Shown here: piece after piece, positions 5,809-13,650 of the stretch
How positions within the stretch are numbered: position 1 is the stretch's first letter
Layout: each line of letters begins with the position of its first letter
Source of the DNA: UMGS1052 sp045580005
GTDB lineage: Bacteria; Bacillota; Clostridia; Oscillospirales; CAG-382
Direction of reading: 5' to 3'
Assembly (NCBI GenBank): GCA_045580005.1
Contig: JAZNMZ010000034.1
Location: forward strand, 1-38,204
DNA: 38,204 bases
The notes under the pieces: model-generated
Databases searched by the model: none
What the model was told of the DNA's origin: nothing
The model's input: only the letters and a program-made list of their open reading frames with translations
Program-made: the position numbers and the translations under genes

Positions 5809-7296
5809 TTATAAAATTTGTTTTAAGTCAACCTCGCCATTAGAAACGGTGAGATTGTATCTTACACCTGTTACATCATCCGTAACGGTTTTTCCGATAT
5901 ATTTCAATCGGGGTACACCGTCCATGGGGACGAACAACAAATAATCTCCGGTGCCATCTTCGCGTAAATAGTACGCTCCTTTATCGTCTACATCAAAGAA
6001 TGATACGGGGTAAATGAGCTGACCGTTTACATAGATGTTCGGAGTGCGATTGTAATAAGGTAACTGCGCATCAGGAACAACACCGTCCGAAAGGTCGGCC
6101 TTGTTTTCTTCAAGGCTCTTTACCTTTTCAGAGTTTTCCGAAATCTGCTCCGTATGCTCCGCAGAGGTTTCTTGCAGTTCGGCAATTTTTTCCGCGCTTT
6201 CTTTACCTTTGTTGCCGGGATAAGCCGTTGAGGATGTTTCCCCGAGCGCGAGGCTCTTTGAAATTTCCACATACTGACTACCACTCCAACGATAAGTAAG
6301 GTCGGTGTCGGTGTCAACATAAATCTTTCCGCTTTCCCCAGGCCTTGGGAATGTTGCAAGCGTTCCCTCAATCGTATCATCCACATATGAGGGCAACTGT
6401 GCTGATGGTATCTGTCCGCTATCGTTTAGAGTTGCAACACCACCGGCAACACCTTTTTCAGTTGTCGGGATTTTGGTGTCGTCCTCGATTGTGATATCGG
6501 CGGATCCGTCAAACGAAACGCCGTTTATTCTTCGGGCAGTTTTCAGCTTTGTTGCAGACAAAACATTCTTGTTTGCATCAGCTGTGTTTTCAACATTGCT
6601 AAGCCCAAGTTGAGTCTTTGTTACTCCGTGGGGATTGTTTCTGTTCCCGGTGTGAGATGCAATGCTCTGATACAACTCGTTTATTGCTGAAACAAGATTT
6701 GTCTTTGCGGTTGTCAGCAGGTCAGCAACCTTGCCAATCCATCCGAAAAGAATATTACCCTGTTTTGCCGACAGAGCTTTTTCTGCATCTGTACTGTCAA
6801 GACTATCCTCAATATGAGTTTTTACCTTGACCGCGAGCGTTGTCCCGTCCTCTAACACGGTAAGCAGATAATCTCCGCTTCCGTCATCACGGACAATAAT
6901 TTCTCCGTTCGCCGACACATCCACAAAGCGCGTACCGTAAAGAGCTTCGCCATTTGCAAAGAGCGTTTTGCTCTTGTTGAAATACGGAAGATTCGCCTCC
7001 GGGATAACTCCGTTTTCGTCAACCTCCGCAAATCTGCCTATGTAGCAGGGCTCAACAACATCTGCACCCTCACAAAGAATATGCAAATATCCTGTGCCAG
7101 TATTGTACTTGAGTTCGTCAAAATGGCTTCTGTCAATACCAACCGCCTTTAATGCTTCTGCAATAGCGCCGATTGTTGTTTTATACAGAACATCTTTTGT
7201 GTCGCCCTCAAAATCTTCTGTTTGCGTGATGATAATACCAAGACTATCATCAACCTCTGTAATGATAGGTTTTTCCGCAAGTCTAATTGTTGGCAT
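5809..7296 (-). CDS. Tail fibre protein with duplicated 49-residue module (495 aa)
   Basis: This is a probable side or tip fibre. Residues about 215-240 carry the NPHGVTKTQLGLSNVENT-type repeat of many phage tail fibres. An ungapped 49-residue repeat occurs at 97-145 and 406-454 (each starts V[IV]P[ED]A and ends DG[ST]GDYLL), with about 22 identical positions. A central segment (about 310-345, GKIYVDTDTDLTYRWSGSQY) matches the common YVD...YRWSG fibre motif. A coiled coil at about 360-400 (SAEKIAELQETSAEHTEQIS) suggests a trimer. It follows the collar fibre and precedes the DGR target, so it may carry or orient it. Start after AAGGAGG. Confidence 0.8.
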   Translation of the reverse strand: MPTIRLAEKPIITEVDDSLGIIITQTEDFEGDTKDVLYKTTIGAIAEALKAVGIDRSHFDELKYNTGTGYLHILCEGADVVEPCYIGRFAEVDENGVIPEANLPYFNKSKTLFANGEALYGTRFVDVSANGEIIVRDDGSGDYLLTVLEDGTTLAVKVKTHIEDSLDSTDAEKALSAKQGNILFGWIGKVADLLTTAKTNLVSAINELYQSIASHTGNRNNPHGVTKTQLGLSNVENTADANKNVLSATKLKTARRINGVSFDGSADITIEDDTKIPTTEKGVAGGVATLNDSGQIPSAQLPSYVDDTIEGTLATFPRPGESGKIYVDTDTDLTYRWSGSQYVEISKSLALGETSSTAYPGNKGKESAEKIAELQETSAEHTEQISENSEKVKSLEENKADLSDGVVPDAQLPYYNRTPNIYVNGQLIYPVSFFDVDDKGAYYLREDGTGDYLLFVPMDGVPRLKYIGKTVTDDVTGVRYNLTVSNGEVDLKQIL

Positions 7297-7310
7297 AGTA
7301 TCTCACCTCC

Positions 7311-8612
7311 TTATCTTCCTACAATGTAGTGGTATTTGTAGCCGCTGTAGTTTGTTTTCGGATGTGAGCTCGACGAACAGTAGTACACATAGAATCCGTT
7401 ATCGACTATTGCAATTTTTACATAGTGATAATATCCACCGGGATTTGAAGATACATCTGTGTAGAGATATGTCGTACTCACAACTGCATTCATTCCGTCA
7501 AATGCCAAACCGTTGTATTGAGGATAACTGTATTCGTTCCACAATTGGTCACAAACAACCTTTACAAACTTCGGTCTGTACCCAAGTTCGATAAAACGGT
7601 ACGAGGCATTGTTTCCTGTGTACTCTCCGATAGCAATTCCGCCGACCAAATCTCGCAAAGCATCAAGTGTTTTTACTCCTGTACCGCCCATAGATACGGG
7701 AAGCGTACCAAATTGCGGATTGCCGGCAGAGGGAGAGTAGAGCGCACCCGTACCTCTTACAACGCTACACGCATTGGCACCATTCGCTTTAATCAGACCT
7801 CCGCTTGTTGGGGAGGATATTCCTGTACCACCACGCTGAGGGCTTAATGCACCTGATGTAATATCCGCTGCCGCGTGTTCGTGTTCGTCTTCGGCTGCTC
7901 CGATAGAGCCGGGAGATAAATTATGTGGATTGTCTGTATCTCTCAAATGAGAAATAAGACTTTTTACCGCCTTTGCTATCTTACCGAAAGCCACACTCAA
8001 TTTTTCTCCGCTTGTCAACTCTCTTTCCGTAACCTCTAAATTGTATGTGGGGGTTTGGTCGTTTGTTGCAACATTCGGTACAAGGCCAAGACCAACCTGT
8101 GCCTTTGTTACCTCGTGAGGATTTTCCTTATCTGCGACGTGCGCATCAAACTCCGTCTTTGGTGCATACAATACAGATTCCGACAAGATTGCCGTTACGC
8201 TTGTTGCATCTCCAACGGCAATTACCAAAGCTACCGTTTGCTCTGCAACGACATCTGCAGCATTTGCTTTCAGCATACCTGCATTAGCTCCGTCATTGGA
8301 ATACGCATAAAGCACTTCGACATCATCCTCGCCTTTACAGAAGATGCCGAGTTCTCTCCAACGGAAATCACTTGTTATGTATGTACTGTCAAATGTTCCC
8401 GTCAGCTTAACAAATCCTGTTTGGGATGTGTCTATTTCGTTGATGGCGAATTCTACAAGAGGGTTAATCAAATCCAACATACCGGCAATTTCGGTTTCTG
8501 ACAATTCGCCGTTACCGATTTTGAATCGGGTAAAGGTAATTGTTTCTCCCGCGATTGCTCTCAGTAACAGATTTTTCCCTGCATCTGTTATTGTAGGTGC
8601 AACTGATATCAT
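7311..8612 (-). CDS. Tail-collar fibre protein (433 aa)
   Basis: The N-terminal 150 residues (MISVAPTITDAGKNLLLRAIAGE..., with FTRFKIGNG and FRWRELGIFCKG) match the P2 gpH/phage tail-collar fibre domain (PF12571-like) that attaches fibres to the baseplate. A tail-fibre repeat follows (KENPHEVTKAQVGLGLVPNV), then Gly-rich GGTGISSPTSGG and SMGGTGVKTLDAL motifs. A Tyr/Ser-rich C terminus probably contacts the receptor. Start after AGGAGG. It follows gpI as in P2. Its C terminus does not match the DGR template. Confidence 0.85.
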   Translation of the reverse strand: MISVAPTITDAGKNLLLRAIAGETITFTRFKIGNGELSETEIAGMLDLINPLVEFAINEIDTSQTGFVKLTGTFDSTYITSDFRWRELGIFCKGEDDVEVLYAYSNDGANAGMLKANAADVVAEQTVALVIAVGDATSVTAILSESVLYAPKTEFDAHVADKENPHEVTKAQVGLGLVPNVATNDQTPTYNLEVTERELTSGEKLSVAFGKIAKAVKSLISHLRDTDNPHNLSPGSIGAAEDEHEHAAADITSGALSPQRGGTGISSPTSGGLIKANGANACSVVRGTGALYSPSAGNPQFGTLPVSMGGTGVKTLDALRDLVGGIAIGEYTGNNASYRFIELGYRPKFVKVVCDQLWNEYSYPQYNGLAFDGMNAVVSTTYLYTDVSSNPGGYYHYVKIAIVDNGFYVYYCSSSSHPKTNYSGYKYHYIVGR

Positions 8613-8623
8613 TTATATCCCTC

Positions 8624-9277
8624 CTAATCTAAAAGTAATCGTCCGTTTTCGTCCAACAACAGAGCATCATTTTCATCAACGAGGAAGTTGTATTCGCTCG
8701 GGTCAATTCCGCCGACAACCATCTCTGTTTTTGTTCCGCCCTGCATAGCAAAGCCGACATACACATTTGTTGATTTTTCAATGTCTATCTCTATCGTTTC
8801 CAAAAGGGACCTTTTGTTTTTGTAATAGCGAATACCATTAACAACTCTTTGGAGCTTGTCATAGTCCGTCAGCACTCCTCCTAATTCAATGTGAATTTTG
8901 AAATAATGGGGATTGCCTCCGTACTGCCACCACTCCTGAATCTTTGCATTTTGGAATATGGCCGAAAATGCAAGATAGCTTGATAACGGTGTTCCCAAAG
9001 TTCTTTTGACGTTCCAACACTGCTTAAATGTCTCTCGTTTTTCAGTAAGTGAAAAGTTTTCATCCCACCAATCGACTTTGAAATCGTATGCCAGGATATC
9101 AAGCAGAGGCTCCTCAAGGTCATCAATTCGAGCATACAAGGCAAGGATGTCGTTATCCTCATACAGTTCGACAAGCTCCTGCGCCGTTACTGATGCAAGA
9201 GCCAACTGCTTTTCGTCCTCCGCAAGAGAGGCAGGAAAGGTTGTAAGCAGATTGTCAGCTGTAACAAGTTTACTCAT
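8624..9277 (-). CDS. Baseplate/tail protein I, P2 gpI-like (217 aa)
   Basis: This is a baseplate wedge component, recognised from the LLTTFPASLAEDEKQLALA N terminus, the DWWDENFSLTEKRE segment, and its position between gpJ and the collar fibre. The ATG at 9277 has GGAGG 8 bases upstream; the ATG at 9283 is too close to it. The start overlaps the end of gpJ. The C terminus ends in DENDALLLDENGRLLLD, a short internal repeat common in such proteins. Confidence 0.85.
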   Translation of the reverse strand: MSKLVTADNLLTTFPASLAEDEKQLALASVTAQELVELYEDNDILALYARIDDLEEPLLDILAYDFKVDWWDENFSLTEKRETFKQCWNVKRTLGTPLSSYLAFSAIFQNAKIQEWWQYGGNPHYFKIHIELGGVLTDYDKLQRVVNGIRYYKNKRSLLETIEIDIEKSTNVYVGFAMQGGTKTEMVVGGIDPSEYNFLVDENDALLLDENGRLLLD

Positions 9278-10655
9278 CCTCATAGCCTCCGTTCGTTACT
9301 GATATTGTTCCGAGTGTCGCAATTTGCGGAACATCATTATTTACACCGCTTCGCAATGATGTGAAAACCGGCTCGCGAATCTGCATTCTCTTTATACCGG
9401 CCTGCATCAGATTAAGGCGGAGCCTGTCGGGGTTAATATCCCTGCCAAGCTTTGCACACTGCCAAGCGACATACTCATTGACCGCACTTGTTACTGCGGT
9501 TTCTATGTCCGTCAGCGTAAGTTGCGTTTCTTCCGAGATGTAATATGTGAAATCAATATTGTAGCCGACAGTTTCGGGGTCTTCTACTTTCACACAATCC
9601 GTCAAAGGTCTAACACTTTCAGCGCTACACGCATCATAAATTGCTTCTTTGATTGTTTCACTCGCAATAGTTCCGTCATCCATAAGGGCATATAAGTAAA
9701 CATAGCCCGCTTTTCGTTGAAGAACATTCACGCCTATTTTATTTGCAGTTGCAACAGCCGTATTTTGCGCCAGAGCAATCGTAATCAATCCGTCAATGTA
9801 AGAAACTGTGTAATCGGTTTCCTCCTCTAAAAGCGTCTCAAAATCCTCTGTGTAAACCTTGATTGTTTCTGTGTCGATTTGGTCTCCTCCGATAAACGCG
9901 AATTGATTACCCTCTGCATCAAAATAAATGATTGGTGTTTCAGTTCGCATTATGTCAGGACACACAGGCTTGACATCCGCAATCTCGGATGATACGGATT
10001 TCGCCCAATAAATGTAAGAGCCTTCGGCGCCTGCCGTACTGTAGGAATCAGCAACCATTCTCATTGACTCAAAGTATTCCTCGTCCGTCTGTTCTTCCGC
10101 GCCACCGTCGCTGACGGTGATATTGGAACAGGACTCAAAATAGAGGATGTTGTCAACATCAATGAGAGCGTTAATCTGTCCCTCAGTATAACCGTTTCCG
10201 ATTATACCTGCCGTTTGGCATTGCACCATAACATCAACATAAGTTTCTCCAATGGGAATCAGAGCATCCTCTGTTGTTTCCCATACAAGATTTTGGCTCG
10301 CCCCGGACACTCTCGTTCCGATTGGAATTGTGATAGAGTTTTCCTGTGCAGCCGATATGTTGAAGCGTACCGTACATTTTGCCGCCTGCGCCCCTCTTCT
10401 TTCAAGGTTGAAAATCCACTTGCCAAGAGCATCAAGGTATGCACCCTCAGCTCTTGACGGTATGTTTTGATTTCCTGTGTAGTTTTGGTTGACACGCTCA
10501 TTGATGATAATGTCAGCCACCCACGCTATAAAAAGTCTGTCAGGCTCACCCGGCTTTAATGTGTGGTTTGTGATTTCCTCATATTTAGAAATCAGTTGCG
10601 CCAAGATTTTAGCACTATCCGTTTCGACAAACTGATATTCAGTTGTTCTACTCAT
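9270..10655 (-). CDS. Baseplate assembly protein J, P2 gpJ-like (461 aa)
   Basis: This is the baseplate wedge protein at the periphery of contractile tails. It shows the family hallmarks: PDRLFIAWVADIIINERVNQNYTG and SRAEGAYLDALGKWI near residues 38-85, then IPIGTRVSG, then the EEQTDEEYFESMRMVADSYSTAGAEGSYIYWAKS block of the Baseplate_J family. Its length is greater than P2 gpJ but usual for Firmicute homologues. The start overlaps the gp25-like gene upstream by a few bases (ATGAG within AAATGAGTAG), showing coupled translation. Confidence 0.92.
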   Translation of the reverse strand: MSRTTEYQFVETDSAKILAQLISKYEEITNHTLKPGEPDRLFIAWVADIIINERVNQNYTGNQNIPSRAEGAYLDALGKWIFNLERRGAQAAKCTVRFNISAAQENSITIPIGTRVSGASQNLVWETTEDALIPIGETYVDVMVQCQTAGIIGNGYTEGQINALIDVDNILYFESCSNITVSDGGAEEQTDEEYFESMRMVADSYSTAGAEGSYIYWAKSVSSEIADVKPVCPDIMRTETPIIYFDAEGNQFAFIGGDQIDTETIKVYTEDFETLLEEETDYTVSYIDGLITIALAQNTAVATANKIGVNVLQRKAGYVYLYALMDDGTIASETIKEAIYDACSAESVRPLTDCVKVEDPETVGYNIDFTYYISEETQLTLTDIETAVTSAVNEYVAWQCAKLGRDINPDRLRLNLMQAGIKRMQIREPVFTSLRSGVNNDVPQIATLGTISVTNGGYEDE

Positions 10656-10965
10656 TTATTTCCACCTCCAGAATTGGTATCATTCCGCCGGGCGCGTCTA
10701 ATTTCTGCTCGAAAGTGAGGCTGACAAATTCAGCTCTCGGCTCAAATTCTGCCAAGCCCTCACGTACTCTCGGAATCATCATTGTTTGCGCTACCGGGAT
10801 AGGTCTGTCAATGAAATCCATATCAAGACCAAATTCACGATACATAGGAATGGAGCCTTTTCTTGTGGTAAGAAAGAGATGACAATTTTGCAGGACTGAT
10901 TTCACGGTGTCGCTTTCGCATAAGGAATACGACATCTTTTCGTCAGCTCTTATTGTATAGCTCAT
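10648..10965 (-). CDS. Baseplate wedge protein, gp25/P2 gpW-like (105 aa)
   Basis: This is a lysozyme-fold structural protein of the inner baseplate, related to T4 gp25. It has the SVLQNCHLFLTTRKGSIPMYREFGLDMDFIDRP segment typical of gp25, with the REFG motif. I place the start at the ATG at 10965, 8 bases after AAGGAG; the upstream in-frame extension has no ribosome site. Confidence 0.88.
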   Translation of the reverse strand: MSYTIRADEKMSYSLCESDTVKSVLQNCHLFLTTRKGSIPMYREFGLDMDFIDRPIPVAQTMMIPRVREGLAEFEPRAEFVSLTFEQKLDAPGGMIPILEVEINE

Positions 10966-10970
10966 TAGCA

Positions 10971-11369
10971 TCACTCCTTTGTGTATTCTGTGAGTGTAAC
11001 ATCTACATCGCAAGAGGTAAGATTTCCTCTTCCGTCATAGAGTTCCAATTTTACCTTATGGCTTTTTACAAGCCAACGGTATTTGCCGTATGCTTTGTTT
11101 CCGAGCGTAAGAGGAACGGCTATACCTCCGCGCTCATATTCAAATATTTTGACAACCTCTGTCATTGGGTCGGCGCCGAGATACCTCGACAACTTTATAG
11201 TAAAGGTAAAGGCATCCGGGTCAATACCGACAAACTCCTGCAAGGCATTGTCAAGGTGCCTTTGGTGTGTCTGTATTCTTGCCGAGCCGCTCCAAGTGGC
11301 TTTGGTTAATGTTTTGATGACCGAATCCGAAACCTCGAATGCGACATCTCCAAGACAACCTATTCTCAT
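10971..11369 (-). CDS. P2 gpU-like tail protein (132 aa)
   Basis: It begins with MRIGCLGDVAFEVSD and contains the SGSARIQTHQRHLDNALQEFVGIDPDAFTFTIKLSRYLGADPM block of the P2 gpU family, proteins linked to the baseplate hub and tape measure. Small gaps link it to gpV and the gp25-like gene. The C terminus (SHKVKLELYDGRGNLTSCDVDVTLTEY) is beta-rich. Confidence rests on motif and order. Confidence 0.75.
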   Translation of the reverse strand: MRIGCLGDVAFEVSDSVIKTLTKATWSGSARIQTHQRHLDNALQEFVGIDPDAFTFTIKLSRYLGADPMTEVVKIFEYERGGIAVPLTLGNKAYGKYRWLVKSHKVKLELYDGRGNLTSCDVDVTLTEYTKE

Positions 11370-11371
11370 AA

Positions 11372-11683
11372 TTACAACGCCCCCAATACATACCCGTCTC
11401 CGTTAAAGCCGGTTTCATAAATGCAGATTACAATATCGTCAATGTTCGGAAGCCAGGGCGCGATTGTAACTTTATGAGAGTGTGAAGCAAAGGAGGCATC
11501 TCCGGAGCCGCCGGATGTTGCTTCCGTTCTTTGCTCGCTGTCCTTTGATGGAATAAAAGGTGAGCTTTTAAGGACTTTCAGCCACCCCGAAATAAAATCG
11601 TCTTCGGGGAAGTATACTCTAACCTCTCTTGTTTCTGCGTTTACAGAGCTGACCTTGCCCTTTCTAACAATTCCCTCGTTCAC
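11372..11683 (-). CDS. Baseplate spike protein V, P2 gpV-like (103 aa)
   Basis: An OB-fold N terminus (IVRKGKVSSVNAETREVRVYFPEDDFISGWLKVL) is followed by DASFASHSHKVTIAPWLPNIDDIVICIYETGFNGDGYVLGAL, the standard gp45/gpV layout with PWLPNIDDIV. It forms the membrane-piercing spike. It is shorter than P2 gpV because there is no long spike helix at the C terminus. GTG at 11683 is chosen, 6 bases after AAAGGAGG. Confidence 0.85.
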   Translation of the reverse strand: MNEGIVRKGKVSSVNAETREVRVYFPEDDFISGWLKVLKSSPFIPSKDSEQRTEATSGGSGDASFASHSHKVTIAPWLPNIDDIVICIYETGFNGDGYVLGAL

Positions 11684-11698
11684 AAGCACCCTCCTTTG

Positions 11699-13438
11699 TT
11701 ATCGTAATAATTCATTTACACGCTTTTGCACCGCATTATAATCATATCCCGCCTCTGTAAGCCTGCGCTTTCTTTCTGCTCCGTTACCCCAATTACCACG
11801 GATAACCTCACGAGCCAATTCATCAATAGACTTTGTGGCCGTTGGTGTAGATGTGGCAGCAGCTTCGGATGTATCAAAGTTAAGAGCACGGCGCAGAGTG
11901 ATTTGCGTAGTGTAGGCAGAATTAGATATCGTGTGCTTTGCCTGTTTGATGATGTATTTACCATCCCAAGCACCCCATCCTTTAAGCTCGACCGCCAAGC
12001 CTGCTAAAAGTGTCGGGTCGCCCGGAAAATCAAATGTTGCGGTAAACTCATATTTGTTGTGAAGCCTCAACATCTTTTTTGCAAGCGCCAGAGCTTCTGT
12101 AGCGTTCGCTACCTTTTGCTTGATTTCAAGACATTGGTTATCTTCTTTGCTTTCGTCATAATCTTTCACATAGGCGGTGGCAGTGATAAGATTTCCGCTT
12201 GTGTCGGTGTAGCTCACGCGGCAACTCGTATAAAGATTATTTTTTCCTGTGTTCAGTTTATACTTTGTATAGCCTCCGGCTTTACCTTTCAAAATGGTCT
12301 TAACGCTCGCTTTGCTTTCATAAGCTGCCTGGTCGAAAATGACGATTATGTTATTTGTGATTTTCAAAGAAAAACCTGCATCCTGACTTAGCTTTTGCAA
12401 AAAGCCTATGTCGCTGATCCTGTACTGTTCCACTCTCGGATATGTCGTATCTGTGGAACATAAGAACATACAAGTCATACCGTTTTTTTCTGCGATTTCT
12501 TTCGCAATGCCTGAGAGAGTGTAATTCTCCCAAGACTTTGATTTCTTTGTCTGCCTTACCGTGCTGCTATAAGGGAGTGATGTTCCTTTAATCGTTACCG
12601 TTGCAGGAGGACCTTGAGCTGATACATTGTCAAGCTCAAATTGTCCGCACTCTAATTTTTCCTCCTCGCCGTTACCCGTCCAATTCAGCCGAGTAATAGA
12701 AGCTTGGATTTTCATTCCTTTTCCGACTTCATCCTCTGTTTGAACAGGGGTAGTTTCAGCAACAGTTCCGCCGGCTTTGCTCACTTGGCTTTCAGCAAAC
12801 CAACCGAGATAGCCGACACATATAGGATATGGTACACCGCTTTTCAAGTTCAAATGTGTTATTGAGCCTTTGTAGTTCGTAACATTTGCGCCCGGTTTAC
12901 CCGTTCCGTAACTTGAATATTGCGGTCTGCCCGAAACTGTAACCTCGTCTCCAATGCTCCAATCGGAAGAAGCACCGGCAGAAGATGTTGATACGGCAGA
13001 CTTTTCTCCGCCACCTGTGTATATAGGCTGCAGATAGGACTCGCTCACATATCCCGTTTTATCGGAATACTTGAAATTAGCCCAGCCCTCGTCAATGGAC
13101 TTTACAGAGATAACCGTGCCGTATGCGAGAGTGCCGAGCGTTTTGCTTTTTTTCTCTTTGCTACTATGGACAGCAACACCGCCTTGTGCGATTACCTTGT
13201 ATTGCTTTTCAACTTCTTCGACCTCACTGCCTGCAGCGGCTTGTATAGCAGTATTCAACCAACTTTCAAGCCACAGGTTGTCGCGGTCGTGGAGTTTTAT
13301 CTGCAAATCGTCTGTTTCGTCCTCCTCATTGTCCGTATAGGTCAATGACAAAAGATATTTACGCAGGGAAGATGTAATATCCGTCCCTGCGAAAAATACC
13401 GACATTTCGGCTCGCCTTGCTTTGTTTGCATCACTCAT
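11699..13438 (-). CDS. Baseplate hub protein D with inserted SH3-like domains (579 aa)
   Basis: This is the P2 gpD/late-control-D/T4 gp27-like hub that holds the spike. Residues 1-65 (FFAGTDITSSLRKYLLSLTYTDNEEDETDDLQIKLHDRD) and about 235-515 (ITRLNWTG...TVRQTKKSKSWENYTLSGIAKEIAEKNGM...YTTQITLRRALN) are the hub. Between them lie a bacterial SH3_3-like domain (about 79-140, AVHSSKEKKSKTLGTLAYGT then GYVSESYLQ) and a second beta domain (about 161-220, GDEVTVSG...GYLGWFAESQV). These are wall-binding type modules. The C-terminal tail (ELAREVIRGNWGNGAERKRRL) is a motif seen at the end of lysin and lytic tail proteins. The start overlaps the gpX stop. Confidence 0.88.
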   Translation of the reverse strand: MSDANKARRAEMSVFFAGTDITSSLRKYLLSLTYTDNEEDETDDLQIKLHDRDNLWLESWLNTAIQAAAGSEVEEVEKQYKVIAQGGVAVHSSKEKKSKTLGTLAYGTVISVKSIDEGWANFKYSDKTGYVSESYLQPIYTGGGEKSAVSTSSAGASSDWSIGDEVTVSGRPQYSSYGTGKPGANVTNYKGSITHLNLKSGVPYPICVGYLGWFAESQVSKAGGTVAETTPVQTEDEVGKGMKIQASITRLNWTGNGEEEKLECGQFELDNVSAQGPPATVTIKGTSLPYSSTVRQTKKSKSWENYTLSGIAKEIAEKNGMTCMFLCSTDTTYPRVEQYRISDIGFLQKLSQDAGFSLKITNNIIVIFDQAAYESKASVKTILKGKAGGYTKYKLNTGKNNLYTSCRVSYTDTSGNLITATAYVKDYDESKEDNQCLEIKQKVANATEALALAKKMLRLHNKYEFTATFDFPGDPTLLAGLAVELKGWGAWDGKYIIKQAKHTISNSAYTTQITLRRALNFDTSEAAATSTPTATKSIDELAREVIRGNWGNGAERKRRLTEAGYDYNAVQKRVNELLR

Positions 13439-13650
13439 AAGCTCACCTGCTTCCAGGGAGGCAAGTTCGCACCCGACACCGTTGTTTCGACATCAGGAAT
13501 AACAAGCTCAATGCCTGCCGAAAAAATATATACTTTGCGATATTGTGTATTGGCATTCATCAGCAAATCGGTGTATTTCACATCTCCGAGTTGCTTATAT
13601 GCAATACCGTCCCACATATCGCCCTGGATTGTAGTGTATTTTTTACTCAC
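13435..13650 (-). CDS. Tail protein X with LysM fold, P2 gpX-like (71 aa)
   Basis: This is a small LysM-type protein that helps join the tail tube, tape measure and baseplate hub. The sequence (YTTIQGDMWDGIAYKQLGDVKYTDLLMNAN then FSAGIELVIPDV) is classic for the gpX family. A GTG start follows AGAGG and overlaps the end of the tape-measure gene (GTGTGAG). Confidence 0.9.
   Translation of the reverse strand: MSKKYTTIQGDMWDGIAYKQLGDVKYTDLLMNANTQYRKVYIFSAGIELVIPDVETTVSGANLPPWKQVSL

Noticed and set aside
7311..8612. Possible second variable repeat in the collar fibre gene
   Set aside because: The 3' end of this gene and of the 5809-7296 fibre show no match to the TR, in particular no copy of the conserved 20-base TR end.
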